Below are positions 16,075-24,113 of a DNA stretch of 64,000 nt, piece by piece; the first letter of the stretch is position 1, and each line of letters begins with the position of its first letter. The stretch is from Comamonas koreensis. GTDB taxonomy: Bacteria; Pseudomonadota; Gammaproteobacteria; Burkholderiales; Burkholderiaceae_C. The position numbers and the translations under genes are program-made. A model generated the notes under the pieces. That model worked only from the letters and a program-made list of their open reading frames with translations, was not told the origin of the DNA and did not search any database. The stretch lies in contig NZ_JAJNCT010000014.1 of assembly GCF_021026195.1 (NCBI RefSeq), positions 62,001 through 126,000 of the forward strand, in the 5' to 3' direction.

Positions 16075-17073
16075 ATGACAGAGCAGCAAGGCAATGCCCC
16101 GACATCAACAAGAACCATCTGGAAAGGCGCGATCAGCTTTGGGCTGGTGCATGTGCCCATAGGCTTGTACACGGCTACACGCGACTCGGGCATCGACTTT
16201 GACTGGCTGGACAAGCGCTCGATGGAGCCGGTGGGCTACAAGCGCATCAACAAGCGCACCGGCAAGGAGATCGCCAGCAGCGACATCGTCAAAGGCGTGG
16301 AATACGAAGATGGCCGCTACGTGATCCTGAGCCAGGAGGAGATCAGCGCCGCCTTTCCCAAAACCACGCAGACCATCGAGATTGAGGCCTTTGTCGATGC
16401 CGATGACATCCCGCTGATTTACCTGGAGCGGCCTTACTACACGGCGCCCCTCAAGCGCGGAGAAAAAGTCTATGCCTTGCTGCGCGAGGCGCTGCGCAAG
16501 ACCAACAAGGTGGGCGTCGCCAAGGTCGTCATCCAGACCAAGCAGCACCTGGCCGTGCTGGTGCCCTGCGGCCGGGCCCTGGTGCTGAACCTGCTGCGCT
16601 GGGGCGGCGATATCCGCTCGTTTGAGCAGCTCAACCTGCCTCCGCAATCGGCCAAGGCGGCAGGCATCAGCAGCGCCGAGATGGACATGGCAGTGGCCTT
16701 GATCGAAGACAAGGCCCAGGCCTGGAATGCCGACGACTTCAGGAATTCGTTCTCCGAAGAGATCCACAAGCTCATCGATGCCAAGGTCAAGTCGGGCGAG
16801 GTGGAAGAGGTGGTGCAGGCGCCCAAGGAGTCGCCGGTGTCAGGCGGCGCGGAGATCCTGGATTTGACCGCCTTGCTCAAACGCAGCCTGGCCGGTGGCG
16901 CCAAGACAGCCGAAACCAAGCCCGCTGCGCGAAAGCCCAAGGCCGCGCCGGTCAAGACCAGGGCCAGCGCCAAACCGCCCTCTACCGCCGCCAAAGCCAA
17001 GCCAAAGCCCAAGCCCGCTGCCAAATCGGCCAGCGCCCGCAAGGCTGCGCCGGCCCGGCGGCGTGCGGCTTAG
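16075..17073 (+). CDS. ku: Ku protein, DNA end-binding (NHEJ)
   Basis: 332 residues. The N-terminal TIWKGAISFGLVHVPIGLY and the following beta-barrel are typical of bacterial Ku homodimers, which ring broken DNA ends and recruit LigD. The last 70 or so residues form a long Lys/Ala/Pro tail (from about residue 275), as in other proteobacterial Ku proteins where the basic tail aids DNA binding and sliding. A perfect ribosome binding site (TAGGAGG) precedes ATG 16075. ligD follows 24 bases downstream, so both are co-transcribed. Confidence 0.95.
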   Translation: MTEQQGNAPTSTRTIWKGAISFGLVHVPIGLYTATRDSGIDFDWLDKRSMEPVGYKRINKRTGKEIASSDIVKGVEYEDGRYVILSQEEISAAFPKTTQTIEIEAFVDADDIPLIYLERPYYTAPLKRGEKVYALLREALRKTNKVGVAKVVIQTKQHLAVLVPCGRALVLNLLRWGGDIRSFEQLNLPPQSAKAAGISSAEMDMAVALIEDKAQAWNADDFRNSFSEEIHKLIDAKVKSGEVEEVVQAPKESPVSGGAEILDLTALLKRSLAGGAKTAETKPAARKPKAAPVKTRASAKPPSTAAKAKPKPKPAAKSASARKAAPARRRAA

Positions 17074-17097
17074 TGGCTTGGCGCCCGGAGGTCCTGC

Positions 17098-19593
17098 ATG
17101 CCCAGTTCATTGGACAAATACCAAGCCAAGCGCAATTTTGCCAAGACCCCTGAGCCGGCCGACGGGGGCGAATCGGTAGCAGGCCAGCTGCAGTTTGTCA
17201 TCCAGAAACACTGGGCCAGCCATCTGCACTATGACCTGCGGCTTGAGCTCGATGGCGTGATGAAAAGCTGGGCAGTGCCCAAGGGGCCCAGCCTGGACCC
17301 CAGCCACAAGCGCATGGCCGTGCAGGTGGAAGACCACCCGATCTCGTACAACAGCTTTGAGGGCCAGATACCCGCTGGCCATTACGGCGCGGGCAAGGTC
17401 ATCGTCTGGGACAAGGGCCTGTGGCTGCCGCTGGACGACCCGGAAGAGGGCTACCGCAAGGGCAAGCTGCACTTTGCGCTGCAAGGCCAGAAGCTCGGCG
17501 GCCGCTGGACCTTGGTGCGCATGAAGGGCAAGGAAGGTGAGCGCCAACCGCCCTGGCTGCTGATCAAGGAGGCGGATGACTTTGCGCGCAAGGAACATGA
17601 GCTGGACATTGTGACCGCCCGGCCCGACAGCGTGGCCAGTGAGCAGCGTGCGCACGCCGCCAAGACGCCTGCCGCACCGGCTGCCAAGCGCAGCAAGCAC
17701 AGCACCGCCAAAGCCACCCCCTTGCCCACCACGATGGCGCCCCAGCTGGCCGTGCTGGCCGATGCGCCACCGCAAAACGCCGAGGACTGGGCCTGGGAGC
17801 TGAAGTTGGATGGCTACCGCATGGCAGCCCGCAAAAACGGCCGCCAGCTGCAGTTGTGGACGCGCAATGGCAAGGACTGGACGGCCAAGATGCCTGCGCT
17901 GGCAGCGGCTCTGCAGCATCTGCAGCTGAAGGATGCCTGGCTCGATGGCGAGGTGGTGGCGCTGAATGACCAGGGCCTGCCCGATTTTCAGCGGCTGCAG
18001 AACGCCTTTGATGGCGAGGGCACCACCGACCTTGTCTATTACCTGTTTGACCTGCCCTTTGCCGATGGCCATGATTTGCGTGGCCAGCCTTGGTTGGCAC
18101 GGCGCGAGGCGCTGCAGGCGGCGCTGGATGCCAGCCCGGGCCTGGGCGACAGTGTGCGTCTGAGTGAGGCTTTTGCCGGCGATCCGGCGCAGTTGCTGGC
18201 TTCTGCCTGTGCGCTGGGTATGGAAGGCCTGGTGGGCAAGCGCAAGGATGCCGCCTACCACGCAGGCCGCACAGCAGACTGGATCAAGCTCAAATGCGGC
18301 CAGCGGCAGGAGTTTGTCATTGGCGGCTACACGCGGCCCAAGGGCACGCGCACGGGCCTGGGCTCATTGCTGCTGGGGGTGCATGGCAGTGACGGCCAAC
18401 TGGTCTATGCCGGCAATGTGGGGACAGGATTTAACGAGGCCAGCCTGCGCGCGCTGACAGCGCAGTTGCAAAAGATGCGGACCAAGGCATGCCCCTTTGC
18501 CGACCCCGAGCGCATTGACTACGAAGCTCTGTGGGTCAAGCCGCAGTTGGTGGCCGAGGTCGCCTTTGCCGGCTGGACGGGCCAGGGCCGTTTGCGGCAC
18601 GCGGTTTTTCAAGGGCTGCGCGAGGACAAGCCCGCCAATCAGATCACCCGGGAGAGAAGCACCACCATGCCTGTCCGCAAGAAAACCCCCAGTTCCACCG
18701 TCGGCATCGAGGTCAGCCATGCAGACCGCATCATGGACAAGAGCACGGGCGTGACCAAGCTGGACGTGGTGCGCTACTACGAGCAGGTGGCGCCGCTGAT
18801 GATGGAGCACCTGCAAGACCGGCCTACCTCGCTGGTGCGCACCCCCGATGGGGTAGGGGGCGAGCATTTCTTTCAGAAGCACCTGCAGGCCCGCGCCATG
18901 GCCGGCATCGTGCAATTGCCCCAGTCGCTGGACCCGGAACACCCGCCGCTGCTGGCCATTGCCGGAGCCGAGGGCCTGGCCCAGGCGGCGCAGTTCAATG
19001 TGGTTGAGTTCCACACCTGGAACGCCAAACGCGACAAGATTCTTCGGCCCGACCGCATGACTTTTGACCTGGACCCGGGTGAGGGCGTGGCCTGGCCAGC
19101 GGTGCAGGAGGCCGCCGAGCTGGTGCGGGTGCTGCTGCAGGAGCTGGGCTTGGAGCCCTTTCTCAAAACCAGCGGCGGCAAGGGCCTGCACCTGGTGGTA
19201 CCGATCCAGCGCCGCCACGACTGGGATACGGTCAAAGGCTTTTCCAAGGCCATCGTGCAGCACCTGGCCGCCACCGTGCCACAGCGCTTTGTGGCCAAGA
19301 GCGGCCCGCAAAACCGCAAGGGCAAGATCTTTGTCGACTACCTGCGCAACGGCTGGGGCGCCACCACCGTCAGTGCCTGGTCGGTTCGGGCACGGCCCGG
19401 CATGGGGGTGTCCGTGCCCATCGGCTGGTCGGAGCTGGGCCAGGTCAGCGGCGGCGCACATTGGGGTATCCAGTCCATCGAGGCGCGCTTTCGCAAGGGC
19501 AATGCGCCCTGGGACGGTTACGCCAAAGCGGCGGTGTCGATCACCGCAGCGATGAAGCGGCTGGGCGATGCTGGCCAAGCATCTGGCGATTGA
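17098..19593 (+). CDS. ligD: ATP-dependent DNA ligase LigD (phosphoesterase-ligase-polymerase)
   Basis: 831 residues with three domains in the Pseudomonas order. Phosphoesterase at about 1-180 (HLHYD at 42-46, His80 in DHPISYN). Ligase at about 210-515, with the adenylated lysine Lys236 in ELKLDGY and the terminal FQGLREDK motif. Polymerase/primase at about 530-825, with catalytic Asp657 and Asp659 in FDLDPGEG. With Ku it repairs double-strand breaks when no sister chromosome is available, as in stationary phase. Start ATG 17098 follows GGAGG. Confidence 0.95.
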   Translation: MPSSLDKYQAKRNFAKTPEPADGGESVAGQLQFVIQKHWASHLHYDLRLELDGVMKSWAVPKGPSLDPSHKRMAVQVEDHPISYNSFEGQIPAGHYGAGKVIVWDKGLWLPLDDPEEGYRKGKLHFALQGQKLGGRWTLVRMKGKEGERQPPWLLIKEADDFARKEHELDIVTARPDSVASEQRAHAAKTPAAPAAKRSKHSTAKATPLPTTMAPQLAVLADAPPQNAEDWAWELKLDGYRMAARKNGRQLQLWTRNGKDWTAKMPALAAALQHLQLKDAWLDGEVVALNDQGLPDFQRLQNAFDGEGTTDLVYYLFDLPFADGHDLRGQPWLARREALQAALDASPGLGDSVRLSEAFAGDPAQLLASACALGMEGLVGKRKDAAYHAGRTADWIKLKCGQRQEFVIGGYTRPKGTRTGLGSLLLGVHGSDGQLVYAGNVGTGFNEASLRALTAQLQKMRTKACPFADPERIDYEALWVKPQLVAEVAFAGWTGQGRLRHAVFQGLREDKPANQITRERSTTMPVRKKTPSSTVGIEVSHADRIMDKSTGVTKLDVVRYYEQVAPLMMEHLQDRPTSLVRTPDGVGGEHFFQKHLQARAMAGIVQLPQSLDPEHPPLLAIAGAEGLAQAAQFNVVEFHTWNAKRDKILRPDRMTFDLDPGEGVAWPAVQEAAELVRVLLQELGLEPFLKTSGGKGLHLVVPIQRRHDWDTVKGFSKAIVQHLAATVPQRFVAKSGPQNRKGKIFVDYLRNGWGATTVSAWSVRARPGMGVSVPIGWSELGQVSGGAHWGIQSIEARFRKGNAPWDGYAKAAVSITAAMKRLGDAGQASGD

Positions 19594-19621
19594 TATGTGT
19601 CAGGCTGAAAGCCGCCATATA

Positions 19622-19645
19622 AACCCAGTGCATATAAGCTGGGTT
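19622..19645 (+). terminator. Hairpin downstream of ligD
   Basis: AACCCAG pairs with CTGGGTT around a 10-base loop, 28 bases after the ligD stop. No T-run follows, so termination is possible but not certain. Confidence 0.4.
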
Positions 19646-19792
19646 AGTCTTACGGAAAGCAAATAACAAGCCGGAGGTGCTCAGCAGGGTGCCTGTAGGA
19701 CGTTTTCTGCTTATTTCGTAATTTTGAGATCGCTTGCTGGCGTTTTCGAGTAGTTTTGTTACAGTTTAACCACCAAAGCACTGGAGGCCAGA

Positions 19793-19987
19793 ATGTCTAC
19801 GCAGACCGGAAATGACAAGGAGAAAGACGCCTACCTGGATGCCTTGAAAGCCCAGGGCGCCCAATTGCTGGCTGACCATCCGGCAGAAGGAACCATTGAG
19901 CACGCACGGCTGTCCCTGATCGACGCCAAGATCGAGCAGCTGACGCGACCCATTACTGCAGACAGTTGGAAGACGCCCGAATACTGA
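19793..19987 (+). CDS. 64-residue protein, paralogue of the one at 45694-45888
   Basis: Acidic 64-residue protein preceded by CTGGAGGC. It aligns without gaps over its full length with the product of 45694-45888. Shared blocks include DxYLxxLKAxGAxLL, EGTxEHA and LIDAKIxQLTxPIT. I do not recognise a named family. The pattern (two helices joined by a Pro-Glu-Gly turn, no Cys, no membrane segment) suggests a small cytoplasmic protein. Finding two copies about 26 kb apart, each next to stress-type genes, argues that it is a real gene with a conserved role. Confidence 0.75.
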   Translation: MSTQTGNDKEKDAYLDALKAQGAQLLADHPAEGTIEHARLSLIDAKIEQLTRPITADSWKTPEY

Positions 19988-20120
19988 GCCGCAGGAGGGT
20001 TGTACCAAACGTTGGTTCTTGTAAAAAAACTTTGCAAAACCAGCCAAAAGTCGTAAGGTGGAACAACCTGGATCTATAAGCCAATCTCTTCGGTTTATGC
20101 TCAGGTGGAAAGGAGGTCTT

Positions 20121-20291
20121 ATGCGTGAAGCTGAAGACCTGCTTGTGGTGACGCAAGCGCAATACGAGCGCCTGGAACTGGAAGTGATTGGGTTACGGGA
20201 TCTGGAGCCCCTGCTGGGCTCCCCGCAATATGATCGCCTGCAGGATGTGGAATTGGCACTGAAACATTACCAGCCGCAATTTCGCCCCTAA
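20121..20291 (+). CDS. Small acidic protein of unknown function, 56 residues
   Basis: 56 residues from ATG 20121, which follows a perfect AAAGGAGG ribosome binding site; the longer frame from 20058 lacks one. The product starts MREAEDLLVVTQAQYERLEL and is amphipathic and helical by pattern. An intrinsic terminator follows 15 bases after the stop. I do not recognise a family. Confidence 0.65.
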   Translation: MREAEDLLVVTQAQYERLELEVIGLRDLEPLLGSPQYDRLQDVELALKHYQPQFRP

Positions 20292-20306
20292 GCGATACAA
20301 CACATA

Positions 20307-20328
20307 ACCCGCATTGGCGGGTTTTTTC
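20307..20328 (+). terminator. Intrinsic terminator
   Basis: ACCCGC-ATTG-GCGGGT followed by TTTTT, just after the small gene ending at 20291. Confidence 0.85.
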
Positions 20329-20346
20329 TTGGGCGCGTGCTTGCCA

Positions 20347-20366
20347 GGCGGGTCGTGGGACCCGCC
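20347..20366. repeat. Perfect inverted repeat
   Basis: GGCGGGTC and GACCCGCC around GTGG. It lies downstream of the minus-strand Gln-rich gene and could end its transcript, although no T-run follows. Confidence 0.4.
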
Positions 20367-20380
20367 GGCAGGCATCGCTT

Positions 20381-20488
20381 TCACTGCTGTTGCGACTGCT
20401 CTTGCTGGCGCTGGTTGCTTTGCTCGCGGCCTTGTTGCTGCTGTTGGGCAGGGCGTTGCTGGCCGTTGGGTTGCTGCTGGTTGGTCAT
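20381..20488 (-). CDS. Gln-rich 35-residue protein
   Basis: 35 codons from ATG 20488 behind CAGGAGACAACC. About half of the residues are glutamine, arranged in runs (QQQ, QQQQQ), with scattered Asn, Arg, Ser and Glu. It is low complexity and surely disordered. No family recognised. Short reading frames of this composition can arise by chance from CTG-rich DNA, so the strong ribosome binding site is the main support. Confidence 0.5.
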   Translation of the reverse strand: MTNQQQPNGQQRPAQQQQQGREQSNQRQQEQSQQQ

Positions 20489-20848
20489 GGTTGTCTCCTG
20501 AGGGTTGGTGGACAGCATCAGATTTGCTGCCTTGTCAGGTTAAGGCTGCAGTGGGGCGCTGGCTGTAGGCTTGCCGCTTGCCTGGCCGTAGTGGGCAGCT
20601 GTGCTCGCACGTCGCCCAACGGCGCAGCATGCTGAAGCGTTGGCGCAGGCGGTACGAACGGCTCATCCCGGGTATTTGATGGCATCGACAAACGCCGTGA
20701 AGCTGGAGACGCCTGACGACGATTGGGGGCCCTCAAACGTGGGACACCAGCCGGCCACACAGCCGCCATTGCGAACGTCGAAGATTGCCCACCATGATGA
20801 GGTCTTCCACTACCACTGAAGCCGCGCGAATGTTAAGATTCTGGATAA
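20489..20848. other. Intergenic region, possible 46-codon frame
   Basis: No clear gene. A plus-strand frame from ATG 20679 to 20819 encodes 46 residues ending HHDEVFHYH, with only a weak upstream GGGT. The base composition changes from GC-rich to A/T-richer near 20820, where the toxin-antitoxin pair begins. Confidence 0.3.
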
Positions 20849-21571
20849 ATGTACAGCGGAACAGGCATCTACTCGGTCCCTGAGGCATCCAAGCTCATTG
20901 GGGTTGCAACAAGGGACATTCGTCGCTGGCTTTTTGGGTACAACTACCTAAAGACGCCTGGCGATGAGTTGTCGCGTGTGTACAGTAAACCTCTTTGGAA
21001 GCATGAACTTTCGGCCGAGGAGTTCGACGAGGATGTGATAGGTTTTCGCGACCTGATTGAACTTCGCTTTATAAGAGAGTTCACTCGTCATGGGGTTTCA
21101 ATTCCCATTATCAGGCGCTGTCTCGCAACCGCATCCGAAATGTATGGTGTGACCCACCCCATGTCCCTTCCTAAGTTCAAGACAGATGGGAAAACAATCT
21201 ACGCTGAGGCTGCATCTGAAGAAGATCAAGAAAATTCACTGGTAGATCTTAAAAGTCGTCAATCGGTTTTTAAAGCGATTATCAAGCCCTCTCTGTACGA
21301 AGGGTTGATTTATGACGCGAATAACGAGTATGCCAATAAATGGTATCCCGCTGGAGTTAAATCACCCATTGTAATTGACCCATCTAGGCAATTTGGTGCG
21401 CCGATAATAGACAGCACTGGAACTCCCACTAGTGCGCTTTTCGCTAGCTTTTTAGCAGAGGGAGCGGATGCCAAAGCCATTGATATCACATCACGGGTTT
21501 TTGAGGTTCCTGCAAAGTCCGTGCAAGCAGCTATACGCTTTGAGGAAAACCTCAAGCGTATCGTCCATTGA
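20849..21571 (+). CDS. VapB45-type antitoxin (MerR-like HTH plus DUF433)
   Basis: 240 residues. The N-terminus (YSVPEASKLIGVATRDIRRW, about 8-27) is a MerR-like winged helix; the C-terminal 60 residues resemble DUF433, with VFEVPAKSVQAAIRFEENL near the end. This layout and length match the M. tuberculosis VapB45 antitoxin (Rv2018), whose partner is a PIN-like toxin of about 138 residues, and here the next gene encodes 139. It should bind and neutralise that toxin and repress the operon. The DNA is clearly A/T-richer than its surroundings, suggesting horizontal acquisition. Confidence 0.8.
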   Translation: MYSGTGIYSVPEASKLIGVATRDIRRWLFGYNYLKTPGDELSRVYSKPLWKHELSAEEFDEDVIGFRDLIELRFIREFTRHGVSIPIIRRCLATASEMYGVTHPMSLPKFKTDGKTIYAEAASEEDQENSLVDLKSRQSVFKAIIKPSLYEGLIYDANNEYANKWYPAGVKSPIVIDPSRQFGAPIIDSTGTPTSALFASFLAEGADAKAIDITSRVFEVPAKSVQAAIRFEENLKRIVH

Positions 21572-21987
21572 ATTTCATTTTTGACAATAACTTACCGCCT
21601 GCTTGGCCGGCGGCAATAGCGCTTTTGGGTCAAGATAAATACGAATCGCACTGTCATATTGGCGAAATAATTCATCTTCGAGAGAAGTTTAATGCCAACA
21701 CACCCGACATTGCATGGTTGATGAGCCTGGGCCAAGACAAAGCTACCCAATGGACCATCATTTCCCGGGATGGCTTTCGTAAGCAAAATGGTGCTGAACG
21801 TCAAGTTCAACGTCAATATGGGTTGTCTGTATTTGTCCTGCAAAAATCATGGGCCAGCAAGCCTTATTGGGCGATGACATCACAGTTCGTTCATTGGTGG
21901 CCCAGGTTGGTAAAGCAAGCATGCGAGACGGAGCGTGTTGCCATGGAGGTTCCTTGGAGCATATCCGGAAAATTCTCTCAAATCTAA
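21568..21987 (+). CDS. VapC45-type PIN-like toxin
   Basis: 139 residues. The opening MNFIFDNNLPPAW carries the first acidic residue (Asp6) in the FDxNLP motif of PIN-like ribonucleases; Asp47 (TPDIAWL) and Asp68 (ISRDGF) fit the remaining active-site acids. The predicted activity is RNA cleavage. The only suitable start is TTG 21568, which overlaps the antitoxin TGA stop (TTGA). A rare start plus coupling would keep toxin output below antitoxin output. An intrinsic terminator follows at 22004. Confidence 0.8.
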   Translation: MNFIFDNNLPPAWPAAIALLGQDKYESHCHIGEIIHLREKFNANTPDIAWLMSLGQDKATQWTIISRDGFRKQNGAERQVQRQYGLSVFVLQKSWASKPYWAMTSQFVHWWPRLVKQACETERVAMEVPWSISGKFSQI

Positions 21988-22003
21988 GTATGATATTTAG
22001 ACA

Positions 22004-22024
22004 ACCCGCCTATGCGGGTTTTTT
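22004..22024 (+). terminator. Intrinsic terminator of the toxin-antitoxin operon
   Basis: ACCCGC-CTAT-GCGGGT followed by TTTTT, 16 bases after the toxin stop. Confidence 0.85.
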
Positions 22025-22115
22025 CATGGATTGAGTATGCCTAAGCTAGCCCAGGCAAGACATAAGTCCTAAAAGTGGTACTGGTCCACATCTATCCAGC
22101 CTAGATAAATATCCA

Positions 22116-22712
22116 CTATTCTCGGCTCGCACCTACCAGCAAGCCCCGCAACAACAAATCCAACCCTACAGCGGCCTGCTCCATGCGCGCAGCGCCATCG
22201 TCGCCCTCGGCAATCCAGAACGCCGCCTCGGCCAGGCTGCCGTAGATCAGCGACGCCAGCGCCTGCACATCGGCCGGCGCGACGATGCCTTGCGCCATCA
22301 GTGCGCTGATCAAGGTTTGCATCGAGTGCAGGCAGTGGCGTTGTGAATCGGGCGAGGCGCCGCCCAGCACGGCACGGGCATCGCGCAGCACGATGCGCTG
22401 GATCTCGGGCTCCAGGGCCATCTCCAGATAGGCGCGGCAGCGGTTGCGAAAGCCTTGCCAGGGGTCTTCGGCCTGGTCCGAGATGGCTTGCAGGCGCGCA
22501 TCCATCTCGTCGTCAATCTGCGCAACCACGGCGGCCAGCAGGCCTTTTTTGTCGCCAAAGTGGTGGTAGAGCGCGCCACGGGTCAGGCCAGCCTGGGCGG
22601 TCAGGTCGTCCATCGAGGTATCGGTATAGCCGTGCTTGGCCAGCTCCTGGCGGGCGGTGACCAGCAGGCTGGCTCGGGTGGCTTCCATCTCGGCGCGGGT
22701 GCGTCGAACCAT
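22116..22712 (-). CDS. TetR family transcriptional repressor
   Basis: 198 residues. The N-terminal TetR HTH is clear (GYTDTSMDDLTAQAGLTRGALYHHF, about residues 28-52, split here only for description); the C-terminal domain is the ligand-binding helical bundle. ATG 22712 has AAGGAGA at the right distance. It is divergent from an MFS exporter, and three copies of a CATAC-N5-GTATG operator sit between them, so it very likely represses both itself and the exporter until an effector binds. Confidence 0.9.
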   Translation of the reverse strand: MVRRTRAEMEATRASLLVTARQELAKHGYTDTSMDDLTAQAGLTRGALYHHFGDKKGLLAAVVAQIDDEMDARLQAISDQAEDPWQGFRNRCRAYLEMALEPEIQRIVLRDARAVLGGASPDSQRHCLHSMQTLISALMAQGIVAPADVQALASLIYGSLAEAAFWIAEGDDGAARMEQAAVGLDLLLRGLLVGASRE

Positions 22713-22726
22713 GCGCAATCTCCTTA

Positions 22727-22795
22727 CATACAGTGCGTATGATTATTTACAAACATGGCGTATGTATATAAGATTTTATTCATACGCCTTGTATG
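22727..22795. promoter_or_regulatory. Three TetR operators in the divergent promoter
   Basis: Sites of the form CATAC-N5-GTATG lie at 22727-22741 and 22781-22795 (both perfect) and at 22750-22764 (CAAAC in the left half). The middle one falls within a candidate exporter promoter: TTTACA at 22746-22751 and TATAAG at 22767-22772 or TAAGAT at 22769-22774. Binding there would block RNA polymerase. Confidence 0.75.
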
Positions 22796-22846
22796 TATTG
22801 TCGCCACCCCGGCTTGCGTTGGCAAGCCGGGGCGCAGAAAGAAACC

Positions 22847-24076
22847 ATGCTCCAGACCTACCGAACACTGTTTGCCGCACCCGGCAGCACCGGCTTTTGC
22901 CTGGCCGGGTTGCTGGCCCGCATTCCGCTGCCGATGATGGGCATCGGCATCATCACCATGCTGTCCCAGCTGCGCGGCAGCTATGCGCTGGCCGGGGCCG
23001 TGTCTGCGGCCTTTGTGCTGAGCTATGCGCTGCTGTCGCCGCAGACATCGCGCCTGGTGGACCGCCATGGCCAGCGCCGGGTGCTGCCGCTGGCCACCGC
23101 CATCAGCCTGCTGGGCCTGCTGCTCTTGCTGGCTGCCACCTGGTGGCAGCTGCCGGACGGGGTCTTGTTTACCGGCGCGGTGCTGGCCGGTGCCATGCCC
23201 AGCATGCCGGCCATGCTGCGCGCGCGCTGGACGGCGCTGTACCGGGGATCGCCGCAGTTGCAGACCGCTTACTCGTTGGAGGCGGTGCTCGATGAGCTGA
23301 GCTTTATCGCCGGGCCGCCGCTGTCGGTGGGGCTGTGCGTGGCGGCGTTTCCGCAGGCGGGGCCGCTGGCTGCGGGCTTGCTGCTGGTATTGGGCGTGGC
23401 GGCGCTGGTGGCGCAGCGCGCGACCGAGCCTGCTGTGCAGCCTACCGCCATGCATGCGGCCGCTGTGCCGGTGATTCGCCTGCCCCATGTGGGCCTGCTG
23501 GCGCTGTTGATGGCGGCAATGGGTGCCATCGTCGGCACGGTCGATATCGCCAGCGTGGCCTTTGCGCGCATGCTGGGCCAGCCTGCCTGGGCCAGCGGGG
23601 TGCTGGCCGCCTATGCGCTGGGCTCTTGCGTGGCGGGCCTGCTGTTGGGTGCCCTCCAACTGCGGAGGCCTTTGCCGCAGCAGCTGGCGCTGGGAGGGTT
23701 GGCCACGGCGCTGACCACCTTGCCGCTGCTGCTGGTGGACAGCATCCCGGCGCTGGCTGGCGCGGTGTTGCTGGCCGGCCTGTGCTTTGCACCCACGATG
23801 ATCGTTGCGATGTCGCTGGTCGAGCGCCTGGTGCCTGCCCGGCGCCTGACTGAGGGCATGACCTGGCTGCTGGCGGGTCTGAATGTGGGCGTGGCCCTGG
23901 GCGCAGCGGCATCGGGCCAACTGGTAGATGGCTTTGGCGCGCGGGCGGCCTTTGCGGTGGCCTTGGTGGCGGGCGCCCTGGTGCTGTTGCTGGCGCTGTG
24001 GGCCGCACGGCGCCTGCGGCAGCCTTTGCTTGGGGTGGCTGATGGCAGCGCTGCGCCTGCATCCCATGCCGCTTGA
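22847..24076 (+). CDS. MFS transporter, probable efflux protein
   Basis: 409 residues with about 12 hydrophobic segments. The cytoplasmic loop after the second segment has the MFS motif SRLVDRHGQRRVLPL. I start at ATG 22847 (MLQTYRTLF), which begins just before the first hydrophobic stretch; the upstream frame is hydrophilic and overlaps the operators. It is divergent from the TetR gene and probably exports the compound that the repressor senses. Substrate unknown. Confidence 0.85.
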   Translation: MLQTYRTLFAAPGSTGFCLAGLLARIPLPMMGIGIITMLSQLRGSYALAGAVSAAFVLSYALLSPQTSRLVDRHGQRRVLPLATAISLLGLLLLLAATWWQLPDGVLFTGAVLAGAMPSMPAMLRARWTALYRGSPQLQTAYSLEAVLDELSFIAGPPLSVGLCVAAFPQAGPLAAGLLLVLGVAALVAQRATEPAVQPTAMHAAAVPVIRLPHVGLLALLMAAMGAIVGTVDIASVAFARMLGQPAWASGVLAAYALGSCVAGLLLGALQLRRPLPQQLALGGLATALTTLPLLLVDSIPALAGAVLLAGLCFAPTMIVAMSLVERLVPARRLTEGMTWLLAGLNVGVALGAAASGQLVDGFGARAAFAVALVAGALVLLLALWAARRLRQPLLGVADGSAAPASHAA

Positions 24077-24113
24077 TACGGCAACGTCTTTTGCCATGGC
24101 CAGGAGCCACTAC

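Noticed and set aside
20381..20488. Gln-rich stretch as a CRISPR-like or tandem repeat array
   Set aside because: The CTG-rich units are irregular and too short; it reads better as a small Gln-rich protein gene.
22724..24097. Antisense frame of 457 codons under the first MFS gene
   Set aside because: Arg/Gln/His-rich shadow with no motif; the plus-strand frame has clear membrane segments.
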